Origin: Arthrobotrys musiformis
Lineage: Eukaryota; Ascomycota; Orbiliomycetes; Orbiliales; Orbiliaceae
DNA length: 64,000 nt
Direction: 5' to 3'
NCBI GenBank assembly: GCA_036971715.1
Contig: JAVHJL010000002.1
Location: 4,806,501 to 4,870,500, forward strand
The position numbers were made by a program, and so were the translations under genes. Shown piece by piece: positions 34,527-46,869 of this stretch. The notes beneath the pieces were generated by a model, which saw only the letters and a list, made by a program, of their open reading frames with translations, was not told the DNA's origin and searched no databases. How positions within the stretch are numbered: position 1 is the stretch's first letter; each line of letters starts with the position of its first letter.

Positions 34527-37500
34527 TGTGATAGTGGTTTTAGAGCTTTGGACCGCTACTTTTCAAACAAAAACTATAGAAAAACCAAATTATAAACCAC
34601 CTTGGGCGCCTTTACAGCCTTCTTAGAGTTATTTAGCTAAACAAATGACTAGCTGACTGCGATATGGATCATTGCAAAGTTCTTCAAGGTATTATATATA
34701 CATAAAATTCAAAGGGTCTCTTATCTTGAATCGTAGTTAGTCATAATCCCGACCATCTTGGCCTTCTGGGTCGAGTTGTCTTACTGTATTTACGTATTGC
34801 GATTTCGCGCCGTGTCCGAATTTCTAGACACCTCGGCTGACCTGTTGCAGTGGTCCCGCCGCCAGGTTTGATTCTCAAGTCAATTATCTATTTCACGCGT
34901 ATCGTGGATTTAGCCCAGATCTGTAGATTCAGTTTTACATTACCATCAGATCTGTAAGAATTGAATTTGAACTAACTAATAGTATATTCTCGGACCATAT
35001 AGAGCTGAAAGGAGTCACCCTACGACTTGCGCCTAAAAAAAATCTGGTTTGAATCGTGAGATAGCTTCAAATCGGTATATTTCAATTTATTTGATAGAGT
35101 GGGCTAGATCACAGTCTCTGGGCTATCTAGATTGTGACTTTGAAGGCCGATACGCTCGTATACGCATAGTGCGCGCACCGTGCGGTCGTGATTTAGGGAC
35201 CCAATTTTAATTTTAGAAAGCATCTGTAGTATCGCCACCAATGCCTGAACTGCTAGCCAATAAATATAATTTGAGTCCTATTCATTGTATACTCGCGACT
35301 GAGCTTTCCTTGTAAGCTTGTGCAAATCTTGAAAGGTGGCCACGTGGAGGTGTTGAATCCCGCTTGAAGCAGTATGTGCTATTTGTGCCACCACAGAAGA
35401 GTGCCAATATGATTAGATCGCTTGGGTTCTGGGGTTTCCACTGCACAAGGGTCAATGTATCGAAACAAAGCATTTTAATAGCTTCGAATCAAAGTGATAT
35501 CAATCATGTGAACTTTATACGTACAGGCACCGGCCGAAGAGAAATTGTATACATGTATTACGTATATAGGTATATTGAAGTCCGTATGTCAATATTATGT
35601 ATACCGTACATACCCAATACGCATAGACAACATACAACAGGTAATATGACGAGGTATGCGGAATGCGCACCTGGGTTTGGGGCTAGCAGAATGCATTGCC
35701 GCGTTAGCAGCCCAAGAGCGAAAAAACAAACATATCTGATGGCCATGGATTATCGGAATATAGGTGATTAGCGAGGGATACCCGAGAAGTATACTTCTAG
35801 AAATATGTAACTAGCGGGTGTATCCGAGAAGGATCAGGAATCTTCCCATCGAACTCGTATTAGTAACGTTATATCAAGCTATTAGCTGCATTTCAGCTAC
35901 GGCACGCACAAACCGAAGTTATTGTTTCCCAGTTGGGGCCTAATCAACGGTTTTTCTTTCTTTTTCTTGAGCACCAAACAGGGATCATATTGTTCAAAAT
36001 ACTGTCAATCTCACACAAAAAGATTGAGTTAAAATTTGAATTTCTTTGAACGAAAAAAAAAAAAAAGATTAGTATGAAAGAACAAAAATATTTTAACTCC
36101 AAGTTTATACTGGATATGGGCAATAACCGGTCACCCTTTGTGCGGTCTGGGTACGAGACTAGCTATAACTTGTATTTCATATTACCTAACTTCTGAGCCC
36201 CTACTAAAATAAATGTCTCTTTGTTGTGAAAAGCAAAGTCTCGAGTCTCGTGCGTGACACAAAAAGGCTAGATTGCACAAATTCCCTATATGACTAGTCG
36301 ACTTAGGTAAATTAAGGACGGTTCAATACTTACTACCACTGCACTGCGGACTACACCTTTTTGGTGGCAAGCCTGAACATGCATAAACTAGCCGGTAGAC
36401 TAATTAGGAGGGTGAGTATGCCATCTAATAGGTAGGCCGTTACATAGGTGGCTGGGAACCCCGAGAACTAAGCTGCTATGCTAAGCTATGACGGACCGGT
36501 AGTACAATTACAACGCTACAGGGCCGCGATCGCTTCAAATCACCCATAGCAACAAATGCGACATAAAAGGAAAGAACAGAGCTTAAGAGAGGGAGAGAAG
36601 GGAAAAACGCAATTTTGGTGATGAAACTATTTCGAGTCTAACTGGTCTCCGTTGTCGCTTAACTGTTGTATAGACAATACGAGTTTGCATGCGGATACTC
36701 GTAAACCATTGCATTATCGTATGCTCTTGCGATCATTCATATTAGGGTATACACCAAAGGACTTTCCACTGGCATAGATACGTGCTCATAGCCTCGAATC
36801 TAGACGTGCTCGGCTCGCGGTTATATACTTTTAGGTCGGTATATAGGTCGGTAGAGGTATAGACAAGTACCTACTTAAGTGCGGGTTGGGAGCCGCATAA
36901 ATGTTTAAATGTACAACTAGGACCTGACCTACGGGTCTTGACCAATTCTTTGTCTGCAAGATCTAGACATTGGCTTGTTGTTCCTCCCCTTCAACTTAAG
37001 GCCTTTCTGTGTTTTCCCTGTTTTCCCTGTCTTTTTTTCCCACGACAGAGGGACCTTGGAAATGTAATACCCTCACGTTGATACACAAATCATAATAATA
37101 TTGATTTTATTTTGGGGCTAGGTATCTTTTCAGCGCCCACGTCCTACATGCATTGGTCATGCAGCAATAAGATCATGCTCTTATCACCTTGTACTCGGGC
37201 TTTTGGCCGAGCCATATGGCAAGATCTAACTACCCAGCCCTCGTCCACAAGCCTATCACCTATGTTATAGAGAAAGAAACCGGGCCGATGCGTGTTAAGT
37301 TACGTACAAATGCTATATTCGTATTCCGCAATCCAATTAAGGAGACAAGATTCACTGCTGAAGTGGCGATTGTCGCGAAATAGTTGTGACCTCAGCGGGA
37401 ATGTATGTATAGGTACCTCAATTAATATCTTGTGAAGAAAGCTGATTCCACCTTCCGATAGTTCCTGTCATGAGGGTATTTCTAATCCAATTATAAATTA

Positions 37501-38641
37501 CGCCTCTCTTCTCAACGCAGTCTGCAAAGGGACTCGAATATGTTGATGGAGCTTTTACCAGCATTCTAGTTCGCTAGGAAAAATGGGGGCGAGCTGTGTC
37601 TTCGCAGAAAGCGGCAATCTAGGAACAGACTGCTGCCGAACTATTAAGGACCTCAGTTACTACAATCTAGCCCTACGCTACATCAATAAAGTGAGCTCTT
37701 AGAAAACTCGGTGATCCGTGGGTCGCGGGTACTCTTTTGGTTGTATCCATATGGTTGGAAGTTCCATTAAGAGCAGGCCAGGTCCTAGGAAACATTTTTC
37801 TATCTCATTTTAGTAAATTCCGTCTTTTGCCCCACAATCGTGGAACCTTGAATTTGCGGGGGCGAGTCCGTCGTCGGCCAACGGGAGCCTTGTATTTTTG
37901 CATATCCCTTCAACTGCGTAACATAAAGCGTGACCCGGTACCCGGCCTGTCAAATCTTTTCAGGTTGCAGCACCGGCGATGCGGACGAACCTTGTATCTA
38001 CAAAATTAACTTCTGACAAAGGGAACAGGAATTTAGGTAATAGATACATACGTAGTTGGTGAACTCAACTGATTCGAGACGAAACTCAGTTGCACAAAGG
38101 AGTATGTAGGCACGTTTTTGTGATATATTATTATAGTCCTATACTAGTCTCGAGGCCGGGTCCTATACGGGTTTATTGGTGCACTGGGGGCTTGTGCTGT
38201 CGAATACATGATCCCAGGCCGGAATTCGACGTTTGGATTGGGCCCTCATGCTCTGAGGGGTTGCTTTTGAGTATTTCATATGCTGTTGGTATCTGCGGGA
38301 TCAACTAGAGCGCACTGGTATTACTGCGAAGTGTGCTCTAGGCTTATTTCGGTACATTTATAGTGATTTAGATTCGAACCTGATGAACCGACATCATAAG
38401 TTTATGGAGAGTGCAATTAAATTCCCGGTGCGTGTCCAGTATCATATTTAAGCTAAGCACGTTGAGCCCCAACTGATAAATGTTTTTAGTCCCATAGTCA
38501 AGAACACAGTGGTCTTTTAAATTCCCTATGGGCCTCTATATTCTGCTTGTATATATCTAGCTAGGTAGATGCATCAACAAAGCAGTTTGTTTCCATACCT
38601 AACCGCACCGTAACAACCGTACAAACTTTGAATTGTAAAGT
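34527..38641. other. Four-kilobase region without a supported gene
   Basis: AT-rich, with an A14 run at about 36054 and no convincing frame; the small frames at 37189-37383 and 37737-38009 have no domain character. The first 200 bases must contain the NRPS-like gene promoter (a CAAT-like and AT-rich stretch, 34560-34640). Confidence 0.5.
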
Positions 38642-39122
38642 TCAAGAACAATGGTAGTTATTTTCATGTTGCTCCTGTACCTTTCCGTTATCAAGTAAGA
38701 CATAATCCTCCCCTACTAAAAGGGCCATTTCTGGGCCCCCAACAAAACGCTGGGCGTCAGGCGCCAAAATTGACTTGTATTCCTCGTCCGAAAGTAGATC
38801 CGTGAAGTTCTTTAAATCGCGGACATAAAAGTCCTCGACCCCATCCCATTCAGACAGTTGAAACGCAGGTGTGTGCTCTTTGATAAATTGCATTTTAGCA
38901 TTATTGACGTGGAGCTATTCGCAATACTGTTAGCAGTGTATGCAATCAATATATAAGAGAGTAAAAACATACCTGGGCGTTTCTGATGATTCCATATTTT
39001 TGCATCAACTCAATGCATAGTGGGCCATGTATATGAGCCCAATATTCATTGAACTTTTCATCTGACATTCCTGGCTTCTTCTTGAACATTATTGTGACGC
39101 GGATAAACTTTTCGGTATTCAT
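38642..39122 (-). CDS. EthD domain protein, two exons
   Basis: Minus-strand exons 39122-38973 and 38914-38642, 140 aa. The 58-nt intron has a GTATGT donor, a GCTAAC branch and a GAATAG acceptor, phase 0. The N-terminal half shows the EthD pattern: IRVTIMFKKKPGMSDEKFNEYW, then AHIHGPL with the conserved His, then the dimer-type ferredoxin-like fold continuing with DGVEDFYVRDLKNF and a DAQRFV segment. Proteins of this family are small dimeric alpha-beta barrels; in fungal polyketide pathways some act as decarboxylases, dehydratases or cyclases. No signal peptide is present, so it is cytosolic. Exon 1 is only 50 codons long and lies just downstream of AT-rich DNA. Its placement between an NRPS-like and an FAD oxidoreductase gene suggests, but does not prove, a secondary-metabolism role. 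Confidence 0.8.
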
Positions 39123-41702
39123 CCCAGCAGATTTAAAATTGAAATGGTAGATTTGTAAGTTGCTACCGCCGCGTAATGGCTATAACAATATTCCAAAGTA
39201 ATTTTAATAAATTGAAAGAGGCACAAAAGGGAGACAGAGATCTTTCGCTAGAGCTACAGACTTATGAAGCTATAAAAGGCTTGATGGATTAGATTGTGCT
39301 CTCGAACCTTATTTATTGAGTAGAGCGGAGTGGAACATGTCAAGTCGGATTACAAATACGAGCTCTCATTATTACTATATCATTACCGTTTTGAATACCA
39401 GGATCATTCAGTCGCTGCCGAGGCTTAGAAATACTGAATCTTAAGGTGTATATCAATCTCATGGACCCGCGTATTAACTGGGTGAAAAAGGCAGGCCGAC
39501 CTTGCCTTAGATCCATAGAAAGCGCGCTAGATTTACTCCGTGTTTAATAACACAGATACAATCTGATTTTGTCCCCCATACTGAAAGATGCGCTTTTGAT
39601 CGACCTGTGCATCTTTATTGTCGTTATACCAGTTTTATAATTCCGGTCTTTGTAACATACATTTGGGGGATTCTTAAGACACATTAATTGTATACATGTA
39701 GAGGTATGGATCGGATGCAAACATGGGCTCAGGTACAAGATTTCACAAGTTAATCATCAATAGACGACTGTTGGCCAATTGAAATCTGACGGCATTCGAC
39801 CTAAAAGCTTTTATGACGATGCCTAGTTGTATATCTAGTTGACAGCTAGTGTTATACTCTGGACGGTGGCAAGGTCGCAAAAGAAAAACTCTTCACGTTT
39901 GGCGACGCCAATATGCAACTGAGCAGCATAAACGGACTAAATAGGGTTATAATCCTTAGGCTTCGCGTGGGATACTCTTGGGAAGGGATTCTCCATCCTC
40001 GTCCCCGCGAGAGATCTTCACGGAAGCGGCTACATGCCAGTAGCTAAAAGAGAAAAAAAGAAGAAGAAAGAAAAAGAAAAAAAAAGGCGGGAAAACAATT
40101 ATTCCTAGTGGGCCCGTATCGACCGTTATAGCGATTAGAGAGCTCGCACGGCTCGTAGACCCTGCATTAAAATTAAATTTGTGATGAATCGATGCTCATC
40201 GGTTGTTACAGTGCATCGAGGCTTGGACGTCGTTCGGCATCTTCTATATTACAAGGCAATCTAGCTTGGATGTGATATCACATTAATTTCCAACCAATTA
40301 TGCACTATTTTACCTTTGATCTAGGAAGGAGAACGGTAAAATATGTAAGACCCGCGTGCTTTTTCGTCCCGTTGGTATCCTAACTAGCTTAGCCCGCTGA
40401 AGACGTTTAGCAAGAAAGCTTCGGATAGCGCCTGAAGAAATGCAGAAAAAAAGTTTGTGATTGGTATGCAAAATAATAGTTTGGAATGTGCATATGCATG
40501 TGCATATGCGCTAACAGGTACGTACATGCAGCGCATTTGCCCCGAATAATCACCCCTCAAACTCTAGTCCACATGCGCATATGCCCCACCAACACGGCCG
40601 GAATATACATGCAGGATGTCGATAACGGTACTAGTATATGCGTAGGGCCCCCCATGATCGTAAAAATTGTGTTTATCGATAACTATGTTCACAGTTGTCA
40701 AATCCATTGACCTCAGTATTGTGTCAATGCAGAAGTTCTGGAATTTCGCGCCCCACTCTGTATCGGACAATCGGCTCGATCTAAGAAAAACCCGATCATC
40801 GGCCCTGCACTGGTATTAGTGCTACTTAACTGCTACTGCGTACCCTGATTTCTTTAAAAAGTTTTTTAAGCCGTCCAAGGTCGATTTATCAGATAAGCGA
40901 GCAGAGTGCGTAGTCGTGCGGCATACTAGTATAGAATAGGGCGGAGCGGCCGGGCCGGGCCCATGGCTAGCGGCAGGAGGCATGGATAGGTATTTATTCA
41001 AGTCATAAATCTAGGTTTCTAACGACTACTCCCCGTTAGCCGGCATTATGAGGGGAAATTATATCCCAAACTGACATCGAAAGCTCTTGGAAATAGCGAG
41101 TTGGTATACGTATATACGAATACACTAAAGGCAATTATCAAAAATTGTATATGTAGAAATCATGGCAGGGGCAAATTTAAGAATGTGCTTAGAAATTCGG
41201 ACTGATTCAAGATCTCGATCGATTGCAGGAAATAATCATGATCTCAGCCTCTAGCCCGTCGAGGATTTCTCCAAGTCGTCTCGAGTTTTGGTGTCGTAAT
41301 TGGCATTCTAAACTTGGTCAGCTGTCTACTTTGGTAGACTTCATCATTAGGTGAAATTTTACTGCGTACTTGCGAGCTCGCCTTAGCTCTAAAAATTCAA
41401 ATCGGCATGCGTATGCGGGGTTTTTTGATATTCTTTATGGCGGTTAGGCTCAATCGCTTCACTTGAGACAATTGGAAGCTTGCAGCCAACTGACTGGAGT
41501 CTACGGTTCATGAAGTATTTAAAGAGGGCACGAGGATCTTGAAATTCTATTCAATCGTTAGCTTTGTAGCACACGACTATTGCATTCTATCTCCGCTCTC
41601 TGTTGTTTATATATCGATCGATTGTATCGGTAGACTTCAATTAACGGTTGGAACTTTCTGGAACTACCCCTTACCTTGATCATCTCGTCTTATTCCCTAG
41701 AA
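39123..41702. other. Intergenic region, no gene seen
   Basis: AT-rich DNA with short frames only. It contains a purine-rich AAAGAAGAAG-type run at about 40045-40087 and a perfect inverted repeat at 40490-40509. The last 200 bases contain a CT-rich leader for the BBE gene. Confidence 0.5.
40490..40509. repeat. Perfect 9-bp inverted repeat
   Basis: GCATATGCA, TG, TGCATATGC. It is a short near-palindrome of unknown role in intergenic DNA. Confidence 0.7.
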
Positions 41703-43648
41703 ATGGAGACGATTCAAGAATATTCCACCGACCTTGTCCCTCGCCTTTCTTCGCATGCGAGGATTGTAGGCAGAGATGGCAGAGTGGAGAGATATGATGA
41801 ATCTTCTGCTCCAAACCCCGCTGTTACGGTTTTCCCTCATAATGAGGATGACGTGGCCGAAATTGTAAGTTTATCTCTTTTTTATTTTTTATTTGAGTCC
41901 AGGTTTAGAAATGGGAGTGGGAAACTGCTATCTCATCCCGGGGTCCCAAACCTAGGGGATTGCCAGTTAGAAGTGGGTACGCAATTTACCTTGGTGCCTG
42001 CTCTGTGTTATGCATTCGCAGCTACATCTGACTCGCGAGATAAGCTTCATGAAATAATCAAGACCTCCAACATTGTTATTCCGGAGAACCACTCCAAAAT
42101 TTCCATTCGCGGAGTATTCGAATTTAATGAAAGCTTCCTGGACGCCCAATGAAATTTGTAGCCCATCAACGCACAGAATGAGGTCAAACACAGTCTATTC
42201 TTCTGTTCAGTGGGCCTCTTTATTGGTAGTTAGATAAACTAACACGAGAACCGAAATCCCCGTGAGGCATAGGTGCGATACTGCAGAGAAAGGGGTTTGA
42301 AGTGCTTTGCCCAGTCCGGCGGGCACGGCTGTAGAATCAAAAACCACAATAGCATCGATGTGGTTATCTGTATGAGGCCCTTGAATCAGGTCTCAGTCGA
42401 CGAGTCCCAGCATACCGTCACAATTGGTGGAGGAACTGTCGTCGGTGAATTGATCGATGGAGTCGCGGAAAAGGGGTTTGAAGTTGGTGAGTATCTAAGA
42501 TCTTTGGCAGTACTCATCAAACAACTAGCTAATTCTATCCTCCTATTGATAGCCACGGGACTGGTCAATAGCGTTGGTGCGGTTGGCTCCCTCCTTCTAG
42601 GAGGCTTAGGCCGTTACGTCGGGAAGTATGGCATGGGAATTGACAATCTCGTAGCCATAAACTTCGTAGACGCACATGGCACTATTTACAGAAACGTTGA
42701 TGGTGTCACCCATCCTGACCTTTGGTGGGCTATGCGTGGTGCCGGCTCAGCCTTTGGAATAGTTACACAGGCTACATTAAGGATCTACCCACACTCAAAT
42801 AATGGACTTTCATGGACCTGCACCCTGATTTTTACCAATCCTTCGAAAGAAACGATTGAAAGAACATTCAGGGCCATTGATACGACGGAGTTTGAAGGAA
42901 ATATGTGTATATTATTTTTTTTCGCATTCCTTCCACCTACAGGGCACCCTTCTTTGGTGGTGGCACTCTGGTTTTCAGGTTCTGAGAGTGAAGCTGAGAA
43001 AGCATGGGAAAGGGTCCTTGATCCATCCCTTGAACCTGATTTCAAGAAATACGATTTACTGCCAACGAATAGGTTGAACGACGCGAACGAGGCTGGATGC
43101 ATCATGGGCATGAGAAGACCTAGTCTAGGAATGGGGATCGAACGGCTAGATGTAGCCGCATTTCATGAAATTTGGGACTTATGGCTTGAGTTTGGTGGCA
43201 ATGAAGACGCCGAGGGATCTGCGATCTTCATAGAACGGTTCTCGAAGAAGAAATCCTTAGAGGTTTCTGACGACGCAACAGCCTTTTCACGTTTCCACCG
43301 TGGAATCATGTACGAAGTGTAAGTCTCTTTCCCCAGTTTATTAAGTATTCCAACTTGGCTGGGTACGTGTGCAGATCTGCTGACGGGCTTTTTACGTATA
43401 GGACTTGCTCTCCAGCTTATAAAGACAGTGCACTTGACCACAAAGTAGGAGAGTTCACGGCAAACGTGCGCGATATCTTGGTTCAGAAGTGTGGCGACCC
43501 AGGCAAAGTTCGCACCTACCCAGCAGGCGCTGGCTCGAACGAACCACTGGAAAATATTTTTGGGGAAAAGGAAAGGGTTCAAAAGCTCCTCAGTATCAAG
43601 AAGAAGTGGGATCCCGAGAATTACTGGAATGCCTTTTTGGGTCTTTGA
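41703..43648 (+). CDS. BBE-like FAD-linked oxidoreductase, four exons
   Basis: Exons 41703-41864, 42273-42486, 42553-43318 and 43402-43648 give 462 aa. Donors are GTAAGT, GTGAGT and GTAAGT. The FAD-binding (PCMH) domain includes the AQSGGHG motif with His72, the expected covalent flavin ligand, followed by VTIGGGTVVGELIDGV and TGLVNSVGAVGSLLLGGLGR. The substrate part contains the WWAMRGAGSAFGIVT motif, and the C-terminal BBE segment reads LLSIKKKWDPENYWNAF. Such enzymes oxidise diverse small molecules using O2. There is no signal peptide, so it is intracellular. The second covalent ligand (Cys) seen in bicovalent members is absent. Intron 1 is 408 nt, far longer than the others. In exon 4 an alternative acceptor at 43375 is also in frame, but the 43401 acceptor aligns better with the family. 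Confidence 0.85.
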
Positions 43649-43747
43649 TGAGGCATAAATTTTGCCGCAGCATAGTCAAAATCATAACCACTCTTTTATG
43701 TATTTTTTTGTTTATCGGTCGTTGAAACCTTGGGAACCAAAGTGTAC

Positions 43748-45445
43748 TTAACCACAACTAGTTTCTGTGCTTTTCTCTTCATGGATAACTTCTCCACCTA
43801 GACGTCCCCCATCCAGAATTAGGGCCTCATTATCGGTCATATCATCTTGCACCACTCTCCAACCGCTTCGTAGTATTTTCTCCCATTGTCCTAAATTGTC
43901 GCCAGCCTCGGCGGCAACCTCGGACCCCTTCTGTGGTCTCCAAATTGGTTTTATCAAACCCTTCGCAAGGAGCGGATTCTTGGAGAATGTCCCGCCGCTA
44001 GATGTCAGAGTAATTGGAACTACCTCCTCTTCATCTTCTTTCTCCGGTTCGACCTCGAATTTTGGCTTCTCAATTGCACCCATTCGCCTCTCGACTCTCT
44101 TGCCTTTCAAGTCGATAGACACAACCACCGACCTCTTTTCCCACTCATCTCTATTTTCCCACTCAAGCTCTTTCATTTTCCTTTGCTGCTCTCGCAGTTG
44201 TAATGCTCTCTCCTGGGGTGTCGCCCACATGTTGACACCGGAATCAGGTGTTTCCCAATCAGCAGCTTGATCGATGATCTTAGTACGCTTAGCCGATGAG
44301 CTCTGAAATCCCAGTAATTTATCCCTCTGTTCCATGGCACTAGCCAATGCAGCAGACGACCCTGGCGCCGATGATGCAGGTGTTGGACCAGAAAGATGGT
44401 TAACGCCCCCAGCTGAGGGATTAACTTTACTTGCGTAAACGGCTGCAGTCTTTGTAGTTTCTGCCTTTCTATGCCCGGCATTATGTGCATTCATTTTCTC
44501 CTTACTCTGCTCATCGCGGAGAATGCGACGCATAGCTTCCATGTCATCAGAAGATATGAGATCGTGGCCACAGAACGTGCAAGGGGCAAGCCCTTCTTTA
44601 ATACAAATTATTTTACCGCAATGAAGGCAATTAGGAGCTGCAAGAAGCAGCTCATGCTTTCGTCCCGAGCAATTGCAGCGGCGTTTCTCAATAGGGAGAG
44701 TGTGTGTATTTGCAAGAGTGGGGTTTGTTTGCAGTTCTAGAGATCGAAGAGCAGAAGAGACATCCGAGAGGGTAGAAGATGGTGCCCTCATCGTGGTATT
44801 TGCTGGAACGGATACAGTTGTAGATTTGGGTTTCGAAGGCTTCTTCTTGTTTAGAAGGTCGGAGGTTAGCATCCCTTGTTGTGCCGGCTGCTTCTGGGGA
44901 GGGTGAGCAGCTATAGTATGTGTCGAAGTTGTTGATGGATTTGGAGTAGTAGATCTCGATGGAGTTTGGGATGTCGGTTTCGATGCCGGGTTTGAATTCG
45001 AAGCCATCTTCTTCCTCGATGTTGACATGTAATCATCTAAATCCTCCTTTTTGTAAACCTTCCCTGCTAGGTTCTCAGAGCTTCCCGAGAAAGTGTTATC
45101 GACTTTCCGAACCGGTGGCAGTTTTCCCAGAGGTTCTTTCTTTTTTGTCCCTTTGCGGTTCGATCTCGGAGGGGCATCAGAATCGTCCCTGGCGCCCGAC
45201 TGTCGTTGTTTGGAAGTCGAAGGCGCAGCCGGGAATCTTCGTTTGTTAAACTCTTCGATGAAAGACAAGCATTCTGATGAGGACCCAAGAAGATCGGTGA
45301 AATGGGTCGCGATAGCGGAAGGGCTGGTCAGGTCTGAAGAGGTCGCAGCATATGAAATGACCTGCCTGAGCTCCTCCTCGGGAAGAGGGAGTAGATTTGA
45401 GAGCCTGGGAACCGCCCATGATGTCAAGTCAGCGAGGTTTGCCAT
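43748..45445 (-). CDS. RQT4: Rqt4/TRIP4-like zinc-finger protein (RQT complex)
   Basis: 565 aa from the first in-frame ATG at 45445; the frame extends upstream by 12 codons only through a GTG. Near residues 257-292 it carries the zf-C2HC5 motif of activating signal cointegrator 1 (RRCNCSGRKHELLLAAPNCL, then CGKIIC, then CTFCG). The N-terminus (DLTSWAVPRLSNLLPLPEEEL) matches the CUE-like helical start of fungal homologues. In yeast the homologue Rqt4 joins the helicase Slh1 and Cue3 in the RQT complex, which splits collided ribosomes marked by Hel2; it acts in the cytosol. The linker is Ser/Thr/Pro-rich. The C-terminal third includes an ATPQERALQLREQQRKMKELEWENRDEWEKR helix, a conserved family feature. 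The 3' end is only 100 bp from the 3' end of the BBE gene (convergent). Confidence 0.85.
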   Translation of the reverse strand: MANLADLTSWAVPRLSNLLPLPEEELRQVISYAATSSDLTSPSAIATHFTDLLGSSSECLSFIEEFNKRRFPAAPSTSKQRQSGARDDSDAPPRSNRKGTKKKEPLGKLPPVRKVDNTFSGSSENLAGKVYKKEDLDDYMSTSRKKMASNSNPASKPTSQTPSRSTTPNPSTTSTHTIAAHPPQKQPAQQGMLTSDLLNKKKPSKPKSTTVSVPANTTMRAPSSTLSDVSSALRSLELQTNPTLANTHTLPIEKRRCNCSGRKHELLLAAPNCLHCGKIICIKEGLAPCTFCGHDLISSDDMEAMRRILRDEQSKEKMNAHNAGHRKAETTKTAAVYASKVNPSAGGVNHLSGPTPASSAPGSSAALASAMEQRDKLLGFQSSSAKRTKIIDQAADWETPDSGVNMWATPQERALQLREQQRKMKELEWENRDEWEKRSVVVSIDLKGKRVERRMGAIEKPKFEVEPEKEDEEEVVPITLTSSGGTFSKNPLLAKGLIKPIWRPQKGSEVAAEAGDNLGQWEKILRSGWRVVQDDMTDNEALILDGGRLGGEVIHEEKSTETSCG

Positions 45446-46170
45446 TTTCGGGTCAGGATGAAGCTTTGGCACGGTCTCCACGATATTAATATATTAAAGG
45501 TGGTGGGGGTGGAAGCTAGCTAAGATGCAATCACAGGACATGCATTCAATGGGTCAACAGCAGGCTAAGAAAAGGCTGGGCGGATGTTGACTCTTATGCT
45601 GACTAAGGTTGTTGCAGTTTGACGCCACAACACAGTTTCGCTCGAGTTTGACATCAATCATCTGGATCTCTGCAGCTCTGAGCTATGACCAACATTTAGA
45701 TTTCTCGGGAGGTGGCCCACGAGTTCACAAATTAAGTTCTAAATACGAGTAAACACCTTGGAAGCGCAGGATAGACGCGGAATTTCAATTTTGGAATGGT
45801 TCAAATTGTGATGCTAGAATACAGGACTCTAAGGTACAATTATAGCCATTCGTAAGAGTAAAGGTGCAGTATGTAAGAATACAAGAATTGTCGCGGCAGC
45901 GAACACCATTCCGAGTATCCGTACAACGTTCGATATGTAGTAATCCTAAGAAGAAAACGTGAGCAATCCCAGAGAGGACTACGAAATCTCGAAACGTAAA
46001 AGAAAACTAACCTTTGTGAAAAAGAACCCGTATGATCCAGAAATAGAAAAGCAGTAGAAATATTCCGTTCAGAAAGATCCAGGCGTGGAGCGCAATAGAC
46101 GAATGAGACGAGATTACGAAAGTGTAAAAGTACGACCAATGAATAGAGGATAATGGGGAACTATGCCTCA
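45446..46170. other. Intergenic, 5' side of RQT4-like gene
   Basis: Contains the promoter of the minus-strand RQT4-like gene and the 3' flank of the next minus-strand gene. No gene is supported; frames around 45840-46139 are noise. Confidence 0.5.
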
Positions 46171-46869
46171 TCAATCTTCATGTCGACCGAACACTCCGTA
46201 ATTATCGTAGGTAGCCCAAGGGTCTCGATTGAGGTCGGCGACAGATGGCCTATAATTCTCTGAAGTCCAATGAAGGGAGTTGCGAGGCTGAGCTCGAGAC
46301 GCCCCATATCGACTTGGGTTTGGATCCTGAAGGTTGTTATAGCCACGGCTGAGATGGTGGGCGGCACCTGGTGGATATTCGATATTGAGTGGGTCAGAGT
46401 GTGGGACATCTCGAGAGAATCCGAGCTCTCCGTAGAAATCCTCGACGGGGGAATCTCGGCGGGGAACAGGGGCCTGGCCGCGGGGAGACAATGGGGGACG
46501 GCCCTCATAAAAACCAGAGAGACGTGCATCGCGAGCCCTAAGACGGCGATCGGCACCGGCAAGGGCATTCCTGTCGCTGCTGCGAGTCAAATCCGGATTA
46601 TCAAAATCGGTCATCTGCCAACCGCCACGTCGTTGGGCCCTGTGAACTTGGTTTTCAGCCCAAGCAAGACCTGGTTCGCGATGAGGCCCCTCTGGTAGAC
46701 ACATCCCGTTGCAATCGCCATTGCAGAATTCATGGGGACAAGGTTGCCAGGTGTTGCTGCCGAAAGAGCAGTGAGGACAGTGTCCACCACGGTCAACTCT
46801 GTACTCGACGAAGCAGCGCCCGTTGCGGCAACAAGTACAACGGGCGGAAGAACGGTCAATACGAGACAT
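46171..46869 (-). CDS. Cys-rich N-terminus, disordered C-terminus hypothetical protein
   Basis: 232 aa, single exon, ATG at 46869. The first 57 residues hold ten Cys (positions 11, 13, 14, 19, 31, 34, 44, 49, 53, 57) plus His30, His33 and His46, in CTCC, HCPHC, CPHEFC and CNGDCNGMC arrangements that look like a zinc-binding module. The rest is Arg/Asp/Pro/Tyr-rich and probably disordered. There is no signal peptide, so the Cys residues more likely bind metal than form disulfides. I do not recognise the family. It lies in the same orientation as the RQT4-like gene, 700 bp upstream of it. Confidence 0.65.
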   Translation of the reverse strand: MSRIDRSSARCTCCRNGRCFVEYRVDRGGHCPHCSFGSNTWQPCPHEFCNGDCNGMCLPEGPHREPGLAWAENQVHRAQRRGGWQMTDFDNPDLTRSSDRNALAGADRRLRARDARLSGFYEGRPPLSPRGQAPVPRRDSPVEDFYGELGFSRDVPHSDPLNIEYPPGAAHHLSRGYNNLQDPNPSRYGASRAQPRNSLHWTSENYRPSVADLNRDPWATYDNYGVFGRHED

